From contig CANQKB010000081.1 of the NCBI GenBank assembly GCA_947624405.1, positions 1 through 5,796 of the forward strand: DNA of 5,796 bases, read 5' to 3'. The notes under the pieces are model-generated. The model ran no database searches, was not told the origin of the DNA, and saw only the letters and a list, made by a program, of their open reading frames with translations. Made by a program: the position numbers and the translations under genes. Source of the stretch: an uncultured Clostridia bacterium (GTDB taxonomy: Bacteria > Bacillota > Clostridia > TANB77 > CAG-508). This document shows, in pieces, positions 1 to 5,020 of the stretch (its first letter is position 1; each line of letters starts with the position of its first letter).

Positions 1-966
1 TAGGAATTGTTTTGCATATGCTACAACTTCTGCTCCTGATATATTTCCCGAAGGTATATATGGTGTATCAACTACTACTGGTTGTGTTGGTTGTGTATTT
101 GCTTTTTTAGTTGTAGTTGACTGTGCTGTCCTCCTGCTACTTGATCTCGTAGTTGTTTCTAGTGCAGTCTCTGATATATATTCTGTAACTACATATCCCT
201 TATCTCCATTGAATTCGATTTCTGACCACGATTCGTCTTTTGTAATTAGTGTAACTTTAGTATTTCTTGGAAGTGTATTTATTATCTCCCCTGAAGTACT
301 TGGTGTTTTTCTAAAATTGACTGAGCTTCCTGAAATATATACTGTTTTTTGTGATGAATTGTTATTTTCCGACACAGAAGCATCTGCTTCTTTTTGTTGT
401 ATATTTTCAGTTCTCACCCATCCTGATGTTGTTCCTATTTTAACATAAGTCCAACCTTTTACTTCACTTACTACTTCAATTTGTTTTTCTTCTGAAAGTG
501 TTGTCATTACTAATGAATTTATAACTGGTGTTACATAAATTTCTTCTCCAGATGCAAGAACTGGTACAGTTTCTCCACCTTCTTGAGGTTCTACATTCTG
601 CTCTGGCTCTGTGCTATTTTCTTCATTTTGATTGTTTTCTTCATTACTTTCATTTGATGCTGTTTCATCCTCATTTAAGTTTTCATTATTAGGATTTGTG
701 TCTGTATTTGTTAAAATGTTAATGTATTGTGTTGCTACGTATCCAACTTTATCTTCTATTTGAACTTTACACCATCCGTTTGATTCTTCAAGTATTTCTA
801 CTTTATCATTTGCAGATAAATATTCAATTACTTCAGATTCAGTTGAAGGTTCTTCTCTTACTTTTAAAGTATCTGCCGTAACAATTCCTGTTGACGCGAA
901 GCTACACAATGCTGTACAAAATAATGTCACCACTGTCAATAAGGATATTACTATACTTTTTTTCAT
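1..966 (-). CDS. Secreted SH3b-repeat protein, probable NlpC/P60 cell-wall hydrolase (C-terminus cut off by window edge)
   Basis: 322 residues are visible from ATG at 966 and the frame is still open at base 1. The protein begins with a Sec signal peptide: MKK, then a hydrophobic run to about residue 21, with a likely cleavage after SFA (22-24). Three bacterial SH3-like segments follow. The first (about 28-83) has LKVREEP and GYVATQYI. The second (about 141-189) is degenerate and lacks the usual N-x-R motif, but keeps GW-x-Y-x-K and SGWVRTENI. The third (about 208-264) has VNFRKTPS and GYVVTEYI. An Asn/Glu-rich linker (about 86-131) separates SH3b 1 and 2, and a Thr/Ser/Arg/Gln/Pro-rich linker (about 267-305) follows SH3b 3. 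The last visible residues, SGAEVVAYAKQFL, resemble the start of an NlpC/P60 peptidoglycan endopeptidase domain; the catalytic Cys/His lie outside the window, so that domain is inferred. AGGAG at 974-978 gives 7-nt spacing to the ATG. The protein should act outside the cell on peptidoglycan. Confidence 0.85.
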   Translation of the reverse strand, partial: MKKSIVISLLTVVTLFCTALCSFASTGIVTADTLKVREEPSTESEVIEYLSANDKVEILEESNGWCKVQIEDKVGYVATQYINILTNTDTNPNNENLNEDETASNESNEENNQNEENSTEPEQNVEPQEGGETVPVLASGEEIYVTPVINSLVMTTLSEEKQIEVVSEVKGWTYVKIGTTSGWVRTENIQQKEADASVSENNNSSQKTVYISGSSVNFRKTPSTSGEIINTLPRNTKVTLITKDESWSEIEFNGDKGYVVTEYISETALETTTRSSSRRTAQSTTTKKANTQPTQPVVVDTPYIPSGNISGAEVVAYAKQFL

Positions 967-999
967 AAATCATCTCCTACTTTTCATCACACATTCACT

Positions 1000-1028
1000 A
1001 TTATACTCTTTTTTTATTGTTTTGTCAA
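1000..1028 (-). promoter_or_regulatory. Perfect-consensus sigma-A promoter of the SH3b-protein gene
   Basis: On the minus strand TTGACA lies at 1028-1023 and TATAAT at 1005-1000, separated by exactly 17 bases. All 12 hexamer positions match the vegetative consensus. Transcription should start near 993, giving a leader of about 25 nt that carries the AGGAG site. It lies between the amidohydrolase stop (1072) and the SH3b start (966), so the SH3b gene is probably transcribed independently and strongly. I see no clear terminator for the amidohydrolase in this gap. Confidence 0.85.
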
Positions 1029-1071
1029 ATTTTTATATTGTTTCCTTTATTTCCCTTGGAGCTCTAGTGTT

Positions 1072-2359
1072 TTATCTACTTAGTTTTTTGATGATTTCTT
1101 CACATTTTTGGAAGATTTCGTGTTCATTTATACCTTGTATTTCTCTTTCTTCCATTAACAATTTACCATTTATTATTGTATGAGAGACATTGCTCCCCTT
1201 AGTATTATATACTATATCTGAGAATATAGTTCCTCTTGGATTTGTAATCTCTGTATTCAAATCTATCAATATTACATCTGCACTTTTTCCTTCTTCTATA
1301 CTACCGGATTTCTTTTTCTAATCCAAGGGCTTTTGCACCATTTATTGTAGCCATTTCTAATACCTTATAACTATCCATATTTTGTGCATCTTCAAATACT
1401 CCTTTTTGTAAAAGTGCAGTAAATTTCATTGTATCAAATAAGTCTAAATTTGAGCCACTGCCTTGCCCATCTGTTCCCAATGATACATTTATTCCACTAT
1501 TAATCATTTTTTGTGTTTTAGCTACTCCACATCCTAATCTTAAATTACTTATTGGACAATGTGCAATATTTATTTTTAATTTAGATAAACGTTCTATTTC
1601 TTCTTCTGTAAGTTCTACACAATGTGCTAAAATCGTATGTGTATCTTTAAATTCTCTTTCTATAATATCTACAGGGCTATTTACATTATACATACTTCTT
1701 ATATCTTGTACTTCTTTTTCGTTTTCACAAAAATGCATATGTACAGGCAATTCATTTTCATTTGCATATTGTATCATTTCTCTAACTGTATTTATGCTAT
1801 TAGTATATAGTCCATGTATTCCTACATTTAATGTTATTAAAGGATTTTTATCTTTAAACTTTTCTACAAGTTGTTTTAATTCTTCAATTCTTGTCTTAGT
1901 TGTTTCATCTGTATCCATAATTGTTCTTGTAAGTTGAACTCTTACTCCTGTATCTATTACGGCTTTTATTGTATCTTCTGTCATAAAATACATATCATTG
2001 GCTGTTGTTGTTCCTGTTGATATCATTTCTAAACATGATAGAAGTGATGCAAAATATATATCTTCTTTTGTTAATTTATCTTCCATTGGCCAGATTTTCT
2101 TTGTTAACCAATCTTGCAATGTATATCCATCTAATGTTTCTCTAAATATGCTCATACTTAAATGTGTATGTGTATTTATTAACCCTGGCATACATATTTT
2201 GCCTTCTGCATCTATAATTTTATCTCCTGGCTTTGGCGTTACATCTTTGCCTATTTTTGTAATTTTATCACCTTGTATATATACACACATATTTTTTTCA
2301 TATCTTGCTCTAAAATTTGACATTGAAATTAAATCACAATTTTTTATTAATATATCCAT
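1072..2359 (-). pseudogene. mtaD: 5'-methylthioadenosine/S-adenosylhomocysteine deaminase-family amidohydrolase, interrupted by a one-base frameshift
   Basis: This is a zinc-dependent amidohydrolase of the group that deaminates MTA, SAH or related adenosine compounds to inosine derivatives, a cytosolic step in handling S-adenosylmethionine by-products. From ATG at 2359 the reading frame runs 352 residues and stops at 1301. It contains THTHLSMS (metal ligands H64, H66), STGTTTANDM, HMHFCEN (H209, E212), AHCVEL (H246), SNLRLGCG and SLGTDGQGS (D297). The missing C-terminus continues in another frame down to TAA at 1074-1072. Removing one extra C from ATCCGG (1309-1304) restores EIGSIEEGKSADVILIDLN, the standard ending of the family, and gives a 428-residue protein of normal length. 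All catalytic residues precede the break. The start at 2359 is preferred because GAAAGGA (2366-2372) sits 6 nt upstream; an ATG at 2425 has no binding site and lies in a terminator loop. Exact substrate cannot be told from sequence. Whether the frameshift is a real mutation or a sequence error is open. Confidence 0.85.
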
Positions 2360-2399
2360 TTTATATCCTTTCTTTTCAAGATGAAATTTTATCTTAAGC

Positions 2400-2442
2400 A
2401 AAAAATATAAGCATAATTCCATCATAGAACTATGCTTATATT
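2400..2442 (-). terminator. Rho-independent terminator of the ribosomal protein operon
   Basis: Read on the minus strand, a perfect 12-bp inverted repeat (2442-2431 with 2415-2404) can be extended inward by GUUC/GAAU (one G-U pair) to a 16-bp stem with a 7-nt loop. It is followed by a U run (A tract 2400-2405 on the plus strand, partly shared with the stem). It begins 26 bases after the rplL stop codon. On the plus strand the tract after the stem is poor in T, so it should act mainly in the rplL direction. The stem is AT-rich but long. Confidence 0.85.
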
Positions 2443-2466
2443 ATCTCAAATTACTAAATTTGTCAA
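2438..2466 (-). promoter_or_regulatory. Candidate sigma-A promoter for the amidohydrolase gene, overlapping the rplL terminator
   Basis: A perfect TTGACA lies at 2466-2461, starting two bases after the rplL stop codon. Seventeen bases further is TAATAT (2443-2438), which matches the -10 consensus at four of six positions. The -10 falls on the start of the 5' arm of the rplL terminator, so transcripts would begin near 2431 and lack most of that arm. Only about 40 bases separate the terminator from the amidohydrolase start, so this is the best promoter candidate for that gene. Confidence 0.5.
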
Positions 2467-2468
2467 GC

Positions 2469-2837
2469 TTATGCTAATTCGATAACAGCACCAACTTCAG
2501 TAAATTTAGCTTTTAATTCTTCTGCTTCATCTTTAGAAACATTTTCTTTAACTGTTTTTGGAGCTCCATCTACTAAATCTTTAGCTTCTTTTAATCCTAA
2601 TCCTGTAGCATCTCTAACAACTTTAATTACTTGGATTTTGTTTGCTCCTGCTTCTTTTAATACAACATTGAATGAAGATTTTTCTTCAACTGCTGCGCCT
2701 GCAGATACTCCTGCTGCTGGAGCTGCTGCTGCTACTGCAGATACTCCATATTTTTCTTCAATTCCTTTAACTAATTCTGATAATTCAACTACTGTTAAAG
2801 TATCAATAGTCTCTAATAATTCATCTACTTTTGCCAT
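2469..2837 (-). CDS. rplL: 50S ribosomal protein L7/L12
   Basis: The 122-residue acidic stalk protein has the usual family length. It binds L10 as dimers and recruits and stimulates the translational GTPases on the 50S subunit. The N-terminal dimerisation domain is residues 1-31 (LLETIDTLTVVELSELVK), followed by an Ala/Gly-rich flexible hinge (about 33-50). The compact C-terminal domain (53-121) has the conserved KIQVIKVVRDATGLGLKEAK surface that contacts translation factors. AGGAGG at 2847-2852 is 9 nt from the ATG. The gene follows rplJ by 54 bases, including a run of ten T on the plus strand (2856-2865), which is poly-A in the mRNA just ahead of the binding site. It is the last gene of its operon here; rpoB does not follow. 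Confidence 0.98.
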   Translation of the reverse strand: MAKVDELLETIDTLTVVELSELVKGIEEKYGVSAVAAAAPAAGVSAGAAVEEKSSFNVVLKEAGANKIQVIKVVRDATGLGLKEAKDLVDGAPKTVKENVSKDEAEELKAKFTEVGAVIELA

Positions 2838-2891
2838 TTTAAATTTCCTCCTAAATTTTTTTTTTAATTTTTTCCAAATGCTATTTTGGCA

Positions 2892-3401
2892 TTAAGCATT
2901 TGCTGTACCTTCTTTTTGAATACGTACTTGGTCAAGTGCAACTGCAAGTTTTGAAATAGTACCAAGCAATCCTCCAGCAAGCATTCCAATAAGTGTTTCT
3001 CTTGATGGTAGTTTTGCAAGTGTAATTATTTCTTCTGCTGTCATGACTTTACCTTCTATTACGCCACCTTTTATTTTGTAAAAGTCGTGGTCTTTTGTAT
3101 ATTCATAGATAGCTTTTGCAGGTTCTAAATAATCGTCTTTACCTATGATAATTGCTGTTGGTCCTTCTACTGCACTATCTAGTCCTTCTATTCCACATTT
3201 TTCAAGGGTTCTTTTTGATATGTTATTTTTTATTATTTTGTATTCTGAGTTTGCTTTTCTTAGTGTTGCTCTTATTTTTGTAACATCTTCAACGTTTATC
3301 CCTCTATAATCTGCAAATAATATTAATTTTGCGTCTTTCATTTTTTCTGCAAGTTCATTTACAGCTTCTTCTTTTTGTTTTATTATTTTTTGATTTGCCA
3401 T
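2892..3401 (-). CDS. rplJ: 50S ribosomal protein L10
   Basis: This 169-residue protein is the base of the ribosomal stalk. Its N-terminal globular domain binds 23S rRNA next to L11, and its C-terminal helix carries the L7/L12 dimers. Visible family features are AKLILFADYRGINVEDVTKIR (about 24-44), a YKIIKNNISKRTLEK segment (54-68), AVEGPTAIIIG (77-87), LPSRETLIGMLAGGL (131-145) and the L12-binding helix TISKLAVALDQVRIQKE (148-164). GGAGGTG (3411-3417) is 9 nt from the ATG. A 386-base leader with L10-binding type RNA structures separates it from rplA, which implies feedback control by the L10-L12 complex. Its neighbour rplL is co-transcribed and closes the operon. Confidence 0.98.
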   Translation of the reverse strand: MANQKIIKQKEEAVNELAEKMKDAKLILFADYRGINVEDVTKIRATLRKANSEYKIIKNNISKRTLEKCGIEGLDSAVEGPTAIIIGKDDYLEPAKAIYEYTKDHDFYKIKGGVIEGKVMTAEEIITLAKLPSRETLIGMLAGGLLGTISKLAVALDQVRIQKEGTANA

Positions 3402-3420
3402 TTATTTTGTCACCTCCCTC

Positions 3421-3470
3421 GTCTGACGGTCGTTGAAAAAATAAGCGGCCTCCTGCGTCGTCAGGCTTCG
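3421..3470 (-). promoter_or_regulatory. Attenuator-like segment just upstream of the rplJ ribosome binding site
   Basis: On the minus strand a GC-rich stretch (3470-3445) runs straight into TTATTTTTT (3444-3436), the layout of an intrinsic terminator. I can fold only an imperfect stem before the U run: AAG/CTT plus CCT/AGG with a three-base bulge. A competing six-base pairing, CTGACG (3464-3459) with CGTCAG (3428-3423), would use part of the same arm and enclose the U run, as an antiterminator would. The second partner ends 4 bases before GGAGGTG. Two mutually exclusive folds ahead of rplJ fit attenuation, but this is inference from hand folding. Confidence 0.45.
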
Positions 3471-3517
3471 GTCAAATAGTCCTCGACAGGCACCAGCCTA
3501 GTCTGCGGTTATTTGCC
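3470..3517 (-). ncRNA. Second L10-leader-like RNA motif, proximal to rplJ
   Basis: On the minus strand the outer stem is GG-CAAATA (3517-3510) with TATTTG-A-CC (3478-3470). The inner stem is UAGGC/GCCUG around a UGGU loop (3500-3487). Between them lies an asymmetric internal loop with CCGCAGAC (3508-3501) on one side and UCGAGGAC (3486-3479) on the other. The canonical leader next to rplA shows the same arrangement: AGAC, then UAGGC, a loop, CCUACCGAGGA, and an AAAT/ATTT outer pairing. L10 leaders in Firmicutes present AGAC and CGAGG elements that mimic the L10 site in 23S rRNA. That this copy binds L10 is inferred from the resemblance; it could also be part of a dispersed structured repeat. 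Confidence 0.5.
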
Positions 3518-3530
3518 TCGCCTTCCTAGC

Positions 3531-3669
3531 ATTACTTGCTTCTTTTTCCAACTCTATCTTACTTATTTTAATTTGTTCCAACTACTGATTTTTATTCTTA
3601 ACTTACAATATAATCTCAAGCTTACAATTCACACCTTAACTAGCTAAGCGTGGAGAAACTCATTGTGCA
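3531..3669 (-). other. AT-rich spacer between the two leader structures, no gene
   Basis: I find no credible open reading frame or tRNA on either strand here. The stretch holds a small hairpin (3630-3652, CACGC/GTGTG with one G-U pair plus TTA/TAA) and two 8-base direct repeats: cttacaat at 3602 and 3621, and ttccaact at 3546 and 3576. It also contains a weak promoter-like pair on the minus strand, TTGAGA (3619-3614), 17 bases, then AATAAA (3596-3591). If that promoter works, a transcript starting near 3584 would carry only the proximal leader structure. None of these short signals is strong by itself. Confidence 0.4.
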
Positions 3670-3673
3670 TTGT

Positions 3674-3722
3674 AAAAGCTCAAGAGTTGCTTCCCAGACA
3701 CGAGAAACAAATTCTTGAGCTT
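3674..3722 (-). terminator. Attenuator hairpin of the distal L10 leader
   Basis: The minus strand forms a long hairpin. AAGCTCAAGA (3722-3713) pairs perfectly with TCTTGAGCTT (3685-3676). Inside, TTGTTTCTC (3710-3702) pairs with GGGAAGCAA (3695-3687) with two G-U pairs, leaving a 6-nt loop; only a 2x1 internal loop interrupts the stem. It is followed by UUUU and then ACAAU, so the U tract is short. Its place about 10 bases after the L10-binding motif matches the attenuator in Bacillus-type rplJL leaders, where L10(L12)4 binding favours termination. Termination efficiency cannot be judged from sequence. Confidence 0.6.
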
Positions 3723-3730
3723 ATATCTCT

Positions 3731-3784
3731 CTAAATGTTCCTCGGTAGGTCTTATATATCTTTGCCTACTGTCTTAGGATATTT
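3731..3784 (-). ncRNA. Ribosomal protein L10 leader (autoregulatory RNA of rplJL)
   Basis: Directly after the rplA stop the minus strand carries AGACAGTAGGC (3774-3764) and CCTACCGAGGA (3749-3739), paired through GTAGG/CCTAC and flanked by CCTA and AAAT/ATTT pairings. This is the conserved core of the Firmicute L10 leader, which imitates the 23S rRNA binding site of L10 (AGACAG...CGAG). When L10-L12 is in excess it binds the leader and lowers rplJ-rplL expression, in Bacillus subtilis by transcription attenuation. Placement between rplA and rplJ is as expected. The recognition rests on the motif and context; no covariance search was run. Confidence 0.85.
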
Positions 3785-3787
3785 TTC

Positions 3788-4471
3788 TTATTTTTGATCT
3801 ATATATATGCTAGGTCCCATTGTAGTTGCTATAGCAACTGTTCTTACATATTGTCCCTTTGCTGCTGCTGGTTTTGCTTTTATTATAGCTTCCATAACTG
3901 TATTATAGTTTTCTAATAATTTTTCAGTTCCAAAAGAAACTTTACCAAAACCTAAATGGATAATATTTGTTTTATCTAATCTATATTCAACTTTACCAGA
4001 TTTAATATCTGCTATTGCTTTGGCTACATCCATTGTAACTGTACCTGATTTTGGGTTTGGCATTAAACCTTTAGGTCCTAATACTTTACCTAAACGTCCT
4101 ACAACACCCATCATATCTGGTGTTGCAACAACAATATCATAATCAAACCAGTTTTCTTTTTCAATCTTAGGTATTAATTCTTCTGCTCCAACAAAGTCTG
4201 CTCCTGCTTTTGTTGCTTCATCAGCTTTTGGTCCTTTAGCAAAAACTAAAACTTTAAGAGTTTTTCCTGTACCATTTGGAAGTACTACTGTACCTCTAAC
4301 TTGTTGATCAGCATGTTTTGAATCTACACCAAGTTTTACATGTAATTCAACTGTTTCATCGAATTTTGATTTTGGAAACTTTTCAATTGTATCTAAAGCT
4401 TCTTTTACTTCATACAATTTTCCTTTTTCAACGAGTTTTTTAGCTTCCTCGTATCTTTTACCTCTTTTCAT
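3788..4471 (-). CDS. rplA: 50S ribosomal protein L1
   Basis: The 227-residue protein binds 23S rRNA at the mobile L1 stalk near the E site and takes part in release of deacylated tRNA; in several bacteria it also represses its own operon. It begins with the typical MKRGKRYEEA. It keeps VELHVKLGVDSKHADQQVRGTV split over residues 41-62, and the family signature around 115-141 (VVATPDMMGVVGRLGKVLGP then KGLMPNP). The closing block is 175-225, with FGKVSFG, LLENY, and TMGPSIYID at the end. Length is normal. AAAGGAGGT at 4477-4485 is 5 nt from ATG, a strong site. An 82-base gap separates it from rplK, and I see no terminator in it. Its stop abuts the L10 leader. Confidence 0.98.
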   Translation of the reverse strand: MKRGKRYEEAKKLVEKGKLYEVKEALDTIEKFPKSKFDETVELHVKLGVDSKHADQQVRGTVVLPNGTGKTLKVLVFAKGPKADEATKAGADFVGAEELIPKIEKENWFDYDIVVATPDMMGVVGRLGKVLGPKGLMPNPKSGTVTMDVAKAIADIKSGKVEYRLDKTNIIHLGFGKVSFGTEKLLENYNTVMEAIIKAKPAAAKGQYVRTVAIATTMGPSIYIDQK

Positions 4472-4553
4472 TATTTACCTCCTTTGGTTCTAACGAAATT
4501 TTTTCAATTTCTCCCAATAAAATTATTTAATTAACAATGCAAGCTACTATGTT

Positions 4554-4979
4554 TTATTCTACAGTAACACCCATAGAACGAGCTGTCCCTTTAACCATAC
4601 TCATTGCTGACTCTATTGAAGCTGCATTTAAGTCTTCCATTTTTTGTTCAGCTATTTGTTTAACTTGCTCTTCTGTTATTTTAGCTACTTTTTCTCTATT
4701 AGGCTTTCCTGAACCTTTTTCGATTTTAATAGCTTTTTTAATTAATACAGCTACTGGTGGAACTTTTGTTATAAATTCAAAAGATTTATCAGTATAAACT
4801 GTAATAACAACTGGAATTGTCATTCCTGGTTGATTTGCTGTTCTATCATTAAATTCCTTAACGAATTGCATGATATTTACACCACTTGAACCAAGTGCTG
4901 GTCCTACTGGTGGAGCTGGTGTTGCTTTTCCAGCTTCTATTTGTAATTTAATTACATTTGCTACTTCTTTCTGTGCCAT
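4554..4979 (-). CDS. rplK: 50S ribosomal protein L11
   Basis: The 141-residue protein is part of the GTPase-associated centre: it binds the 23S rRNA hairpins beside L10 and is also needed for RelA-type sensing of uncharged tRNA. The N-terminal domain shows IKLQIEAGKATPAPPVGPALG (10-30), with the conserved prolines, and GVNIMQFVKEFN (33-44). The rRNA-binding C-terminal domain contains PPVAVLIKKA (74-83) and ends in ASIESAMSMVKGTARSMGV (120-138). The start follows the universal MA-K-V pattern. Its ribosome binding site is unusual because AGGTG (4995-4991) is 11 nt from the ATG and overlaps a small hairpin. The gene lies 41 bases after nusG, in the standard order. Confidence 0.98.
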   Translation of the reverse strand: MAQKEVANVIKLQIEAGKATPAPPVGPALGSSGVNIMQFVKEFNDRTANQPGMTIPVVITVYTDKSFEFITKVPPVAVLIKKAIKIEKGSGKPNREKVAKITEEQVKQIAEQKMEDLNAASIESAMSMVKGTARSMGVTVE

Positions 4980-4982
4980 TTT

Positions 4983-4995
4983 GTGCTTCGCACCT
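4983..4995 (-). promoter_or_regulatory. rplK ribosome binding site overlapping a mini-hairpin
   Basis: The best Shine-Dalgarno match before rplK is AGGTG at 4995-4991, whose spacing to the ATG (4979) is long at 11 nt. Between the two the mRNA can form GUGC-GAA-GCAC (4993-4983), a four-base-pair stem with a GNA-type triloop that includes the UG of the Shine-Dalgarno. Folding would either shorten the effective distance or mask part of the site. No better site is visible nearby. Confidence 0.5.
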
Positions 4996-5020
4996 GCCTT
5001 TCATTTTATTTATCTATATA

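Noticed and set aside
209..448. Plus-strand open frame inside the SH3b gene, and similar plus-strand frames inside the amidohydrolase, rplL, rplK and nusG genes
   Set aside because: They are antisense shadows of well-recognised minus-strand genes, with no suitable ribosome binding sites and no recognisable protein family.
1301..1309. Programmed +1 frameshift in the amidohydrolase gene
   Set aside because: The site has a rare CGG codon before TAG, but the P-site codon ATC could not re-pair after a +1 slip (to TCC), there is no Shine-Dalgarno-like stimulator at the right distance, and this enzyme family is not known to use frameshifting. Mutation or sequence error is simpler.
2378..2395. 18-base near-palindrome AAGAT-x-AAATTT-x-ATCTT in the amidohydrolase leader
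   Set aside because: AT-rich, with no loop if folded as RNA; such a match is expected by chance at this base composition. An operator role cannot be supported.
2360..2425. Alternative upstream ATG start for the amidohydrolase (adds 22 residues)
   Set aside because: It lies in the loop of the rplL terminator, has no ribosome binding site, and the extra residues do not resemble the family; ATG 2359 has GAAAGGA at 6 nt.
2873..2890. CCAAA/TTTGG inverted repeat between rplJ and rplL as a terminator
   Set aside because: Only 5 base pairs, and in the rplL direction it is followed by A residues, not U; rplL must be co-expressed with rplJ.
3591..3619. Internal promoter TTGAGA-17-AATAAA in the rplJ leader as a firm feature
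   Set aside because: The -10 matches only four of six positions and the region is so AT-rich that such pairs arise by chance; it is mentioned only as a possibility within the spacer entry.
3421..3660. Small coding gene or tRNA in the rplA-rplJ gap
   Set aside because: Frames on both strands are short and interrupted, no start with a binding site was found, and no tRNA cloverleaf with the usual T-arm sequence is present.
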